From an uncultured Draconibacterium sp. (GTDB lineage Bacteria > Bacteroidota > Bacteroidia > Bacteroidales > Prolixibacteraceae), in contig NZ_OY775906.1 in assembly GCF_963675065.1 (NCBI RefSeq), positions 784,001-848,000 of the forward strand: a stretch of DNA of 64,000 nucleotides, written 5' to 3'. The notes under the pieces were generated by a model that searched no databases, was not told the DNA's origin, and was given only the letters and a program-made list of their open reading frames with translations. Of this stretch, positions 1-7,506 are shown one piece after another. Position 1 is the stretch's first letter. Each line of letters begins with the position of its first letter. The translations under genes were made by a program, and so were the position numbers.

Positions 1-301
1 CTTCGGCTGCATTTTCCGGATTGGTGGCTCCAATCAGTTTGCGAAAATCTTCAATGGCATTTTCTTTTTCTAAAATGGCGGCAACAATTGGTCCCGAACT
101 CATAAACTGTACAAGTTTATCGTAGAATGGTTTCCCTTTATGAACTTCGTAAAAAGCACCAGCCTGAGTAGTTGACATGCGCGTAAGTTTCATCGCACGA
201 ATTTTAAAACCAGCATCGTTTATCATTTTTAAAATTGCGCCCTCGTGGTTTTTTCTTACCGCACCAGGCTTAATCATTGTAAAGGTTCTGTTTCCAGCCA
301 T
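1..301 (-). CDS. ndk: nucleoside diphosphate kinase (3' part outside window)
   Basis: Transfers the terminal phosphate between nucleoside tri- and diphosphates in the cytosol. Reading the minus strand from the ATG at 301-299 gives MAGNRTFTMIKPGAVRKN, the standard N-terminus of this family, followed by the GFKIRAMK and HKGKPFYDKL segments. About 100 codons are present; the family is usually 135-155 residues. The active-site His (NxxHGSD) lies beyond the left edge, so activity cannot be judged. It is divergent from the DHH phosphoesterase gene across a 138-nt spacer. Confidence 0.95.
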   Translation of the reverse strand, partial: MAGNRTFTMIKPGAVRKNHEGAILKMINDAGFKIRAMKLTRMSTTQAGAFYEVHKGKPFYDKLVQFMSSGPIVAAILEKENAIEDFRKLIGATNPENAAE

Positions 302-418
302 TTTAAAAGTTTTAGAAATTATTGTCTGTTTATTGGTTCAAGCCATTAATAAAAGCTTGTCATTTACAATATTAACAAAATTTGGGGTATTAGCGTTTTC
401 AGGCGAGGTAAGATTTTT

Positions 419-426
419 TATCTTTG
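419..426 (+). promoter_or_regulatory. -7 promoter element, TATCTTTG
   Basis: Matches the Bacteroidota -7 consensus TAnnTTTG and lies 14 nt before the TTG start of the DHH phosphoesterase gene, giving a very short leader. No TTG sits at the usual -33 distance. Confidence 0.45.
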
Positions 427-439
427 CCAATTCTAATTT

Positions 440-1480
440 TTGCGAATTTTGAAAAATACTGACATAGAGATTATTACATCGATTAAGGCATTGCTTGCCA
501 CTTCGAAAAAGAAGCTGGTAATTATTCCGCATGAAAATCCGGACGGTGATGCTATTGGTTCGGCGCTGGGACTTGGACAGGTTCTTTCCGATTTTGGACA
601 TGAGGTTAAAGTACTGTCAGCAAACAACTATCCTGTGTTTCTGAAATGGTTTTCTTCAGATGTTCCGGTAATTATTTACGATAAAGACAAAAAGAAAGCT
701 AAAAGCTGGTTGAAACAGGCCGATGCAATGATCTGTGTGGATTTTAACGAAGCCTCTCGTGCCGGGAAACTTGAAAAGAAAATTCATGAATTTGAGCATA
801 AAAAAGTATTGATCGATCATCATCCGTACCCAACTCAGTTTTGCGATTTTATGGTTTCCGAGACTTCTTACAGTTCAACTGCCGAATTGGTTTTTGATGT
901 GCTTGAAGCTACCGGTTTAAACGAAAACCTGTCGGAAAAAGCAGCAGAAGCATTGTATACCGGCATTCTGACTGATACAGGAGGTTTTAGTCATAACATC
1001 TCGAAAAACACCTTTAAAGTAGTTTCGGGGTTGTTAAAGTACGAGATAAACACCGATAAAATTCAGTCGTCAGTATTTCATAATTATTCGGCCGACCGGA
1101 TGAAATTACTGGGCTATTGCCTGAATGAGAAAATGCAGGTTTTTCCCGAGTACAGAGCTGCGGTAATAAGTATTAGTAAAGAAGAACTAAAACAGTTTAA
1201 TTTTCAGCCCGGTGATACCGAAGGGTTTGTAAATTACCCCTTATCGATAAAAAATATAGTTTTTAGCGCGCTTTTTATCGAAAAAGATGAATCTGTAAAA
1301 GCATCTTTTCGATCAAAAGGAAATTTTCCGGCCAACGAATTTTCATCGAGCCATTTCAATGGTGGCGGGCATTTGAACGCCGCCGGAGGAGAGTCGAAAC
1401 TAAATTTTGAAGAAACTTTATTAAAGTTCACGCAACTTTTACCTGAGTATAAGCATCAGTTGTTGGAAACAACTATTTAA
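440..1480 (+). CDS. DHH/DHHA1 phosphoesterase (NrnA-like oligoribonuclease/pAp phosphatase)
   Basis: A 346-residue DHH-family phosphoesterase. The family degrades nano-RNA, pAp or cyclic dinucleotides using two Mn ions; which substrate applies here cannot be read from sequence. Metal-binding motifs are present: DGDAIGSAL near residue 35, DHH near 128, and the DHHA1 substrate motif GGGHLNAAGG near 308. There is no ATG at the 5' end. The frame opens after a stop at 434-436, and TTG 440 or TTG 449 are the only reasonable starts. It is followed after 3 nt by an FKBP lipoprotein gene. The order ndk, DHH, FKBP resembles the gldI neighbourhood of flavobacteria, from memory. Confidence 0.88.
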   Translation: MRILKNTDIEIITSIKALLATSKKKLVIIPHENPDGDAIGSALGLGQVLSDFGHEVKVLSANNYPVFLKWFSSDVPVIIYDKDKKKAKSWLKQADAMICVDFNEASRAGKLEKKIHEFEHKKVLIDHHPYPTQFCDFMVSETSYSSTAELVFDVLEATGLNENLSEKAAEALYTGILTDTGGFSHNISKNTFKVVSGLLKYEINTDKIQSSVFHNYSADRMKLLGYCLNEKMQVFPEYRAAVISISKEELKQFNFQPGDTEGFVNYPLSIKNIVFSALFIEKDESVKASFRSKGNFPANEFSSSHFNGGGHLNAAGGESKLNFEETLLKFTQLLPEYKHQLLETTI

Positions 1481-1483
1481 AAA

Positions 1484-1993
1484 ATGTTAAAAATGAAAAT
1501 GAAATTAGTTACAAGGTTTTTATTGGCGATTATTATCGGAGTTGCAGTGGTATCGTGTATTGAGGAGGCAGAACCTTATATTCCGCCAACAAAAGCTGAA
1601 GAGGATGCATTGTTAGCAGAGTATCTTGATACCCTGACCAACAGAGGGCTTGATATTGATACAACAGCGCTGGGTGTTTATTATATTACTGATTCGATAG
1701 GAAATGGTACTTTCCCTCAGGATGGAGATACCTGTGTAGTAAAATATTCGGGCAGATTTGTTGATGGTACTGTATTTGAATCGACCGGGGATAATACCTG
1801 GCAATATGTATTAGGTACCGAAAATTTGATTGACGGATGGAATGATGCAACACGCTTTATTGATGAAGAAGGTTCTGCATTTTTAATTATTCCATCAGAA
1901 CTGGGGTATGGAGAAACCGGTGCCGGCAACATTCCACCAAATACAACAACAGTTTTTTGGATAGAAATGGTAGAAATCAAACCACATAATTAA
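1484..1993 (+). CDS. FKBP-type peptidyl-prolyl isomerase lipoprotein
   Basis: A 169-residue exported proline isomerase. The N-terminus has a basic start, a hydrophobic stretch and a lipobox ending in VVSC near residue 25, so it should be a lipoprotein in the periplasm or outer membrane. The C-terminal half is an FKBP domain, with DTCVVKYSGRFVDGTVFEST and the closing LGYGETGAGNIPPN loop. Family members help fold exported proteins. The domain is more diverged than MIP-type FKBPs, so catalytic strength is uncertain. It lies 3 nt after the phosphoesterase gene and 64 nt before a second FKBP lipoprotein. GldI, a gliding-motility lipoprotein, is a related possibility that is not proven here. Confidence 0.85.
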   Translation: MLKMKMKLVTRFLLAIIIGVAVVSCIEEAEPYIPPTKAEEDALLAEYLDTLTNRGLDIDTTALGVYYITDSIGNGTFPQDGDTCVVKYSGRFVDGTVFESTGDNTWQYVLGTENLIDGWNDATRFIDEEGSAFLIIPSELGYGETGAGNIPPNTTTVFWIEMVEIKPHN

Positions 1994-2057
1994 ATTTGCA
2001 GAATATTATAAATTGAACGACACTGTTTTTAAACAATAGAAAATAATTAGAGATCAG

Positions 2058-2597
2058 ATGAAGAAAACATTTTCATATATTTTATTGATGTTAGGGGCTG
2101 TTGCCTTTTTTGCCTGTGACGATGGAATTGATTACCAAAAAATGAGAAATGAAGAGTTGGCGTTGTTGGATGAATACATGGCGGTAGCCCATCCAGGTGC
2201 TGAAGAAACACCATCGGGTCTTTTCTATTTTAATGAACCGGGTACAGGAGAAGGAGATACAATAAAAGCAGGTGACAGAGTTCAATTATTTTATGCTACC
2301 TGGTCGTTAGTTGAAGGGCCGGATAGTTTTTTGGTTGACCAAACAAATGGTTATATGGATGGGCACAGGTTCGAACCTTACGAGGTAACGGTTAGTACCG
2401 GAGGGTCTATTAAAGGGCTTGAAGAAGGTTTGACCTATATGCAGCCCGGAACAAGATCACGCCTGGTAATCAACTCTGAATTAGCATACGGTCAACAGGG
2501 CTCAGGGGCTGCAATCGGAGCTTTTCAAACGGTTTTAATGGAGGTAGAAATTTATAAGGTTATTCCTTTTGAAACTTCTACCGACGACGAAGAATAA
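2058..2597 (+). CDS. FKBP-type peptidyl-prolyl isomerase lipoprotein, second copy
   Basis: A 179-residue paralog of the preceding protein. The lipobox is FFAC near residue 20. A short acidic linker leads to an FKBP fold with GDRVQLFYATWSL, then SIKGLEEGLTYMQPGTRSR and ELAYGQQGSG near the end. The last residues (STDDEE) are acidic. The neighbouring FKBP copy and the shared layout suggest tandem duplication followed by divergence. The catalytic aromatic positions are only partly conserved, so it could be a chaperone rather than an efficient isomerase. Confidence 0.83.
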   Translation: MKKTFSYILLMLGAVAFFACDDGIDYQKMRNEELALLDEYMAVAHPGAEETPSGLFYFNEPGTGEGDTIKAGDRVQLFYATWSLVEGPDSFLVDQTNGYMDGHRFEPYEVTVSTGGSIKGLEEGLTYMQPGTRSRLVINSELAYGQQGSGAAIGAFQTVLMEVEIYKVIPFETSTDDEE

Positions 2598-2617
2598 TCC
2601 TTTGCTCTTTGTTTGCT

Positions 2618-3685
2618 ATGAACAGAGCACAATTATTAAAAAAATTACTGCCTGGTTTTATTCCTCTGTTTGTTTTCATCGCTGCTGATGAAATATGGGG
2701 GACTAAAATCGGGCTTTTTGTTGCTATAGCAGTAGGTGTGGCCGAAATGGCCTGGATTGCCGTTAAAGAAAAGCGATTCGAAAAATTTGTACTTTTTGAT
2801 ACTTTGTTGTTGGTGGTTCTTGGTGGCGTTTCCATTCTGCTCAACAACGATATTTTCTTCAAGCTGAAACCCGGACTGATCGAATTGATTCTGGTGGCTG
2901 TTCTTGCCATTTCAGCATTCTCAAATGTAAATATAGTTGGATTGATGGGGCAGCGCTATATGAAAGATGTAGCGTTTAATACCGCTCAAATGCAGCAGAT
3001 GCGCAAAAGTATGAAAAGCCTGTTCTTTATCTTTTTGGGGCATACTGTTTTGGTGTTTTATTCCGCCTTTTTTATGAGCAAAGAAGCCTGGGCTTTTATC
3101 AGTGGCGGATTATTCTACATCATTTTTGGTGTTTATTTTTTATATGAATTTTTGCGTCAGAAACAAAAACAAAAAGCGCTTGCAAACGAAGAGTGGGTGC
3201 CGCTGGTTGATGAACAGGGAAAAGTTACCGGTCAGGCGCCACGTAGCCAGGTGCACAACGGTAGTAAGTTATTACATCCGGTGGTACACTTGCATGTGCT
3301 GAATAATAAAGGAGCTATCCTTATTCAAAAACGCCCTGCCAACAAACTTATTCAACCCGGGAAATGGGATACGGCTGTTGGTGGTCATATTTCGGCAGGA
3401 GAGACTTTGGAACAGGCACTTAAAAAAGAAGTTTTCGAGGAAATCGGTTTAAAAGAGTTTTCGGCAAAACTGCAAAAGGTTTACAAATGGGAGTCGGAGG
3501 TGGAAGCTGAATTGATTTACCTGTTTACTACCTACGATTATAAAGGTTTTGGCATCCAGTCAGATGAAGTGGAGGAACTTCGCTTCTGGACAAAAAAGCA
3601 GGTGGCGAAAAATTTGGGAAAGGCTGTTTTTACACCGAATTTTGAGATGGAGTTTCGATTACTCCAGGAACTCAAACTTATCTGA
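2618..3685 (+). CDS. IspZ/YciB-like membrane domain fused to NUDIX hydrolase
   Basis: A 355-residue two-domain protein. Residues 1 to about 185 form five or six membrane segments resembling the septation protein family IspZ/YciB; the LNNDIFFKLKPGLIE region matches the family core. After a KQKQK linker, residues 190-355 are a cytosolic NUDIX domain of the IPP-isomerase/YfcD-like type. Its NUDIX box runs from GGHISAGE to EVFEEIGL, with Lys in place of the usual Arg before the EExG part. The start is the ATG at 2618; the frame also opens at a TTG at 2609, but the ATG directly precedes the hydrophobic domain. It follows the FKBP genes by 20 nt, so an operon is likely. The substrate is unknown. 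Confidence 0.85.
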   Translation: MNRAQLLKKLLPGFIPLFVFIAADEIWGTKIGLFVAIAVGVAEMAWIAVKEKRFEKFVLFDTLLLVVLGGVSILLNNDIFFKLKPGLIELILVAVLAISAFSNVNIVGLMGQRYMKDVAFNTAQMQQMRKSMKSLFFIFLGHTVLVFYSAFFMSKEAWAFISGGLFYIIFGVYFLYEFLRQKQKQKALANEEWVPLVDEQGKVTGQAPRSQVHNGSKLLHPVVHLHVLNNKGAILIQKRPANKLIQPGKWDTAVGGHISAGETLEQALKKEVFEEIGLKEFSAKLQKVYKWESEVEAELIYLFTTYDYKGFGIQSDEVEELRFWTKKQVAKNLGKAVFTPNFEMEFRLLQELKLI

Positions 3686-3696
3686 AAAACTATAAA

Positions 3697-4398
3697 TTAC
3701 CCCAGCAAGAAAATTACCGGTTGTTTGTGCAAATCGGGTGCACCGGCTTTTTTCCAATCCTGAATAGATTTGGTTTGGATGAATTCATTTTCGCCGGTAA
3801 TATTGGCAGCTACACAAAATAACGTAGATGGCGAGCAGGCTTTTAAAACGTCGCTTACCAGTTGATTGTTTCGGTATGGTGTTTCGATAAAAATCTGCGT
3901 TTGCCGGCTGTTTCTGATTGTTTTTTCCAGGTTTTGTAGCTCTTTTATCCGCTCCTGTGGTTTTACCGGCAAATAACCTTTAAATGCAAAATTCTGCCCG
4001 TTCATTCCGGAGGCCATTAGTGCCAAAAGAATCGACGAAGGGCCCACAATAGGTACTACTTTTATGCCTTTTTGATGGGCTATTTTTACCACGTCAGCGC
4101 CCGGATCAGCAACACCCGGGCAACCGGCTTCGGAAAGTACTGCTACATCATGCCCATCGTTAACGGGCATTAGAAAGCGCGGTAAGTCGGCAGCATTGGT
4201 ACGTTTGTTAATTTCATAAAAGGTACACTCGTCAATATTTATCTCGCGGTTTACCTGTTTCATAAACCGACGTGCCGTGCGTATATTTTCTACAATAAAA
4301 TATTTGGTGTTGGTTAAAATCGGTTCTACCCGGGCAGGTAAAACTGTTTGCCAGTCGCCATCAGCCAAAACGTTCGGTACGAGATAAAGTGTTGCCAT
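3697..4398 (-). CDS. RsmI-like SAM-dependent methyltransferase (tetrapyrrole methylase fold)
   Basis: A 233-residue protein of the RsmI/tetrapyrrole methylase superfamily, which methylates 16S rRNA at C1402 ribose in the best-known members. Visible hallmarks are the N-terminal LYLVPNVLADGD strand, AVLSEAGCPGVADPGAD (SAM-binding loop) near residue 88 and VPIVGPSSILLALMASG near 115. It lacks the long C-terminal extension of E. coli RsmI and belongs to the shorter Bacteroidota type, whose exact target is less certain. The 3' end is 11 nt from the NUDIX fusion gene, convergent. A minus-strand -7 box TACTTTTG lies at 4423-4416. Confidence 0.82.
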   Translation of the reverse strand: MATLYLVPNVLADGDWQTVLPARVEPILTNTKYFIVENIRTARRFMKQVNREINIDECTFYEINKRTNAADLPRFLMPVNDGHDVAVLSEAGCPGVADPGADVVKIAHQKGIKVVPIVGPSSILLALMASGMNGQNFAFKGYLPVKPQERIKELQNLEKTIRNSRQTQIFIETPYRNNQLVSDVLKACSPSTLFCVAANITGENEFIQTKSIQDWKKAGAPDLHKQPVIFLLG

Positions 4399-4415
4399 TC
4401 GTTAAAAGATTTTTG

Positions 4416-4423
4416 CAAAAGTA
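4416..4423 (-). promoter_or_regulatory. -7 promoter element, TACTTTTG (minus strand)
   Basis: TAnnTTTG match 18 nt upstream of the methyltransferase ATG, placing transcription start about 10 nt before the gene. No good -33 TTG is seen. Confidence 0.5.
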
Positions 4424-4433
4424 ATGAATATAC

Positions 4434-4462
4434 TTGTTAAAGAATTGCTTTTATTAATTTTG
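4434..4462 (+). promoter_or_regulatory. promoter TTG-N18-TAATTTTG for the MBL-fold gene
   Basis: TTG at 4434-4436 and TAATTTTG at 4455-4462 match both boxes of the Bacteroidota promoter. The expected transcript start falls at about 4467-4470, on the ATG at 4469. This favours that ATG over the earlier ATG at 4424 and implies a leaderless or nearly leaderless message. Confidence 0.6.
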
Positions 4463-4468
4463 CCGCAA

Positions 4469-5251
4469 ATGGAAAGTCCTTCAACAAAAATAGAAGCAAC
4501 TTTACTTGGAACGGGCACCTCGCAGGGAGTGCCGGTTGTGGCTTGCGACTGCGACGTTTGTACTTCAACAAACAAAAAGGATAAACGGCTACGATCTTCA
4601 TTGTTGCTAACTATAAACGATAAAAATTTTGTAATTGATGCGGGGCCTGATTTTCGCCAGCAGATGTTACGCGAAAAGGTAAAAACACTCCGGGCAATTT
4701 TGCTGACACACGAGCATGTCGATCATATTTTTGGATTGGATGACATCCGTTCATACAACTGGATGCAGAAAAACCATATGGAAATTTATGCAGAAGAACG
4801 GGTACAAAAAGCGATCAAACGCATTTTTAATTATGTGTTTGCCACGTTTAAATATCCCGGTATTCCGAAGATGGAATTGCGAAAAGTTGATGATGCGCCG
4901 TTCGCTGTTGATGGTGTTGAGTTTGTGCCAATTCGTTGCTGGCATCATAAATTGCCGGTTTATGGCTACCGGGTGGGTGATTTAACCTATATAACCGACA
5001 CTAATTTTATTGAAGATAGTGAGTTGGAAAAGGTTGAGGGAACAAAAATCCTGATTATAAATTGCCTGCGAAAAGAAAAGCACCTGTCGCATTTTAACCT
5101 GGCAGAAGTGCTGGGAATTGTTAACCGGATTAAACCGGAACAAACATATTTAACACACATAAGTCACGCTTTGGGGAAATACGACGATGTGATGAAGGAG
5201 CTGCCGGAGAATGTGTATCTGGCGTATGACGGATTAAAACTAGAGCTTTAA
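4469..5251 (+). CDS. PhnP-like MBL-fold metal-dependent hydrolase
   Basis: A 260-residue metallo-beta-lactamase-fold phosphodiesterase-type hydrolase. Visible are GTGTSQGVPVVACDCDVC (a cysteine-rich loop shared with PhnP), the metal motif THEHVDHIFG near residue 83, CWHHKLPVYGYR and the terminal THISH. PhnP cleaves cyclic ribose phosphates, but many Bacteroidota relatives sit outside phosphonate operons, as here, so the substrate is open. The start at 4469 is chosen because a full promoter ends just before it; the ATG at 4424 would lie upstream of that promoter. The 3' end overlaps the convergent HAD gene by 4 nt. Confidence 0.85.
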   Translation: MESPSTKIEATLLGTGTSQGVPVVACDCDVCTSTNKKDKRLRSSLLLTINDKNFVIDAGPDFRQQMLREKVKTLRAILLTHEHVDHIFGLDDIRSYNWMQKNHMEIYAEERVQKAIKRIFNYVFATFKYPGIPKMELRKVDDAPFAVDGVEFVPIRCWHHKLPVYGYRVGDLTYITDTNFIEDSELEKVEGTKILIINCLRKEKHLSHFNLAEVLGIVNRIKPEQTYLTHISHALGKYDDVMKELPENVYLAYDGLKLEL

Positions 5252-5868
5252 AGAAACTTCGCGAGCCCGGCAAAATTGTCGATTTTATTAGTCAAATTCA
5301 AGTCGGTATATTTTTCCAGACGATCATAAATAACAGTGTCGATTCCAAGCTCTTTACCAGCATGAATTTCTGAATTAATATCGTCGCCAACAATCAAAAC
5401 TTCTTTTTTGGGAAATTGGTATTTTTCCAAAAGGCATATAAAAATATCTTTTTTGGTGTCGTTTGATTGTTGCAGGTCGAGGATAACAATCTCTTTAAAA
5501 TCGTTGCGAATGCCCAGGTTGTCGATTTTGCTGTGTTGCAGTTTGCTAAAACCCGAAGTAACGAGGAACTTAGTTTGCGGAAGTTCTCTCACCAATTTAT
5601 AATCAGGGAAATAGTGCATCGGATCATCGTAGGTAAGATTGATGTGCACATCCATACAATCGTTTAGCAATTGCTCGCTAAAGGAAAATGCACTGGCTAC
5701 TTTCTGAAACGGGGTTCGCTGGATTTCCAGTTTAACTGCCTCAAAATCTCCTTTGTATTCGCCGCTTTTTTCAATAACATCAAAAAGCTTTTCAAACAAC
5801 TTTTCAGCTATTGAACTTACAGGATAAATAGTATTATCAAGGTCGAATATTAATACGGATTTATTCAT
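5248..5868 (-). CDS. HAD-superfamily hydrolase (pyrimidine 5'-nucleotidase-like)
   Basis: A 206-residue haloacid dehalogenase-type phosphatase. Motif I is LIFDLDNTIYP at residues 6-16 (two catalytic Asp), motif II is LVTSGF near 101, and motif III/IV is VLIVGDDINSEIHAGKELG near 160. The DNTIYP variant and the alpha-helical cap match the SDT1/YjjG-like pyrimidine nucleotidase group; this is a family-level inference. It overlaps the 3' end of the convergent MBL-fold gene by 4 nt. Upstream lies a gene-free stretch with 7-nt-phased sequence. Confidence 0.82.
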   Translation of the reverse strand: MNKSVLIFDLDNTIYPVSSIAEKLFEKLFDVIEKSGEYKGDFEAVKLEIQRTPFQKVASAFSFSEQLLNDCMDVHINLTYDDPMHYFPDYKLVRELPQTKFLVTSGFSKLQHSKIDNLGIRNDFKEIVILDLQQSNDTKKDIFICLLEKYQFPKKEVLIVGDDINSEIHAGKELGIDTVIYDRLEKYTDLNLTNKIDNFAGLAKFL

Positions 5869-5937
5869 TTTAATTCATTTTCAGGTTGCTGACGAAATCA
5901 TCGGAATACGTTTCTAAAAACAATTATATAAGTTTAT

Positions 5938-6061
5938 ATTGAATTTAGAATGTTGATTAACGAATTATGATTGAAGAACTGGGTAAGACTATTTGTCGAT
6001 TTCTTACTTCCGATCGCTAATCTAAAATCGTTAATCTATATTCATCATTCGTAGAGCTCCT
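5938..6061. repeat. degenerate 7-nt-phased array
   Basis: Between the HAD and MFS genes the sequence falls into 7-nt units. Units from 5938 to 5979 share the pattern NNNGA(A/T)(T/C), and units from 5999 to 6061 share (A/T)TC-type starts. The clearest part is a 14-nt tandem pair at 6013-6026 and 6027-6040 with 12 of 14 identities. No reading frame, promoter or terminator explains it. A second array of the same phase is at 54655-54717. Confidence 0.5.
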
Positions 6062-6095
6062 AATTTATTGAGTTTTATTCTTTAATTCAATTACA

Positions 6096-7274
6096 TCACG
6101 TTTTAATAATCTTTGTTCGTAGCCAGGGTAGCGAAACAACTGTTGCTGCAACAATATAAATGATTCCTGCCAGTAAAAATGCCTTATTTAAACTTACATT
6201 ATCAGTAATCCAGCCAAGTAGTGGTCCGATGCCCGCAAATGCGATTCTAATAATAAAATTTCTGACCGAAAGCATGGTTGCCCGCACTTCGCTATCGGTG
6301 TATTGGTTAATGTAGTTTTTGAAGATAGGAGTAGCTAAACCGCGCACCAGATAAAAGAGAAATAAGAACACAAATCCATAGTAAGAGATGGAGATACCTG
6401 CCAAGAAATAACCAAACGATAGTAATAGAATGACAATTAAAACCGACCGGCGTTTTCCCAAAAATAATTCAATTTTATAGGCAAAAACCGAAGAAATGCC
6501 TACACTTAAATTCAGGGCTGTCCAAAATATGCCAAATAACTCTTCGGGTAAACCTATTGCCACAAAAAATGGCTGAACCAACCATGCAAAGGTTAGTGTG
6601 GCGGTTCCGGTAAGCGCCGAAAGCAATATGGCAACTCTAAGGTTCGTATTTGAAACCAGTGTGTTTTTGATATTCTTAACTAAATTCCTGATGGAATGCA
6701 TATGCTCAACAGCATGAACTTTGGGTTCGATTAGTGTAAATGCTGCAGGAATTGCCAAGGCTGCCACTCCAAACTGAAAATAGAAAGGAGTTCGCAAACT
6801 AAAATAAACCAGTAAGCCACTAACCACACCTGCTATGGCCTCTGCAAAATTTCCGGCAGAAGTTATACGTCCCTCTTCACGAGTATATTTGTCAGCTTTG
6901 TTATCGGCTTTCAAACTATCATAGAGTAAGGCCGAATCTGCTCCTGAAATAAATGATAGTCCTATGCCCAGTACAATTTCAGCGACAACAAAAGCCCAGA
7001 ATTCATAGGAGAAACTGTAAATAAGAAACCCCAGGCTTCCTAAAATGCTCCCAAGAATTAGTGTTTTTTTACGTCCCCAAACATCGGCCATCCAACCCGA
7101 GGGGATTTCCATAACAACCACCGCAACGGAATAAATGGCTTTTAGCACAAATAATTCGTACGATCCCAGTCCATTACTTTTATAGAAAAGCAACATAACG
7201 GGCATTACCATATTAAACCATTTCGAGATTTTTATCAGGTAAAGGCGCGGTATGTTCTTACTGAAATTTGTCAT
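6096..7274 (-). CDS. MFS transporter
   Basis: A 392-residue major facilitator with about 12 hydrophobic segments. The conserved loop between helices 2 and 3 reads GWMADVWGRKKTLILG near residues 60-75. A central cytosolic loop (HAVEHMHSIRNLVKNIKNTL) near 190-210 separates the halves, and the second-half loop contains YTDSEVRATMLS. No substrate-specific motif can be recognised; efflux of a small molecule is the usual guess for this subgroup. It is a single-gene unit: a -7 box TATTTTTG lies 12-19 nt upstream, and both neighbours are separated by gene-free spacers. Confidence 0.85.
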   Translation of the reverse strand: MTNFSKNIPRLYLIKISKWFNMVMPVMLLFYKSNGLGSYELFVLKAIYSVAVVVMEIPSGWMADVWGRKKTLILGSILGSLGFLIYSFSYEFWAFVVAEIVLGIGLSFISGADSALLYDSLKADNKADKYTREEGRITSAGNFAEAIAGVVSGLLVYFSLRTPFYFQFGVAALAIPAAFTLIEPKVHAVEHMHSIRNLVKNIKNTLVSNTNLRVAILLSALTGTATLTFAWLVQPFFVAIGLPEELFGIFWTALNLSVGISSVFAYKIELFLGKRRSVLIVILLLSFGYFLAGISISYYGFVFLFLFYLVRGLATPIFKNYINQYTDSEVRATMLSVRNFIIRIAFAGIGPLLGWITDNVSLNKAFLLAGIIYIVAATVVSLPWLRTKIIKT

Positions 7275-7285
7275 CCAATCAGGCG

Positions 7286-7293
7286 CAAAAATA
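7286..7293 (-). promoter_or_regulatory. -7 promoter element, TATTTTTG (minus strand)
   Basis: TAnnTTTG match 12 nt before the MFS ATG at 7274. The predicted transcript start is only a few nucleotides from the start codon. Confidence 0.45.
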
Positions 7294-7384
7294 GTGTTTC
7301 CTTTTTACTCCCGGATATTTTGAGTGCGTTGTTGTAATTTTTCGGATTATATGCAAAATAGCTTTTAAATTGAAAGCAGATTTA

Positions 7385-7392
7385 TATTTTTG
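7385..7392 (+). promoter_or_regulatory. -7 promoter element, TATTTTTG
   Basis: TAnnTTTG match about 115 nt upstream of asnA; no TTG at the correct -33 spacing. It would give a leader of about 105 nt, in which no known riboswitch was recognised. Confidence 0.35.
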
Positions 7393-7506
7393 CTTTCACA
7401 GACAGAATGATTTAAAAGTATTAACAGCACGAGAAATTGTGTAGGGGAGACGGTGCAAAAAAACACCTCATGTGTTGATTGTATGGTTTTCCGAAAAAAT
7501 TATGAC

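Noticed and set aside
2609..2617. TTG at 2609 as start of the IspZ/NUDIX fusion gene
   Set aside because: An ATG three codons later directly precedes the conserved membrane domain.
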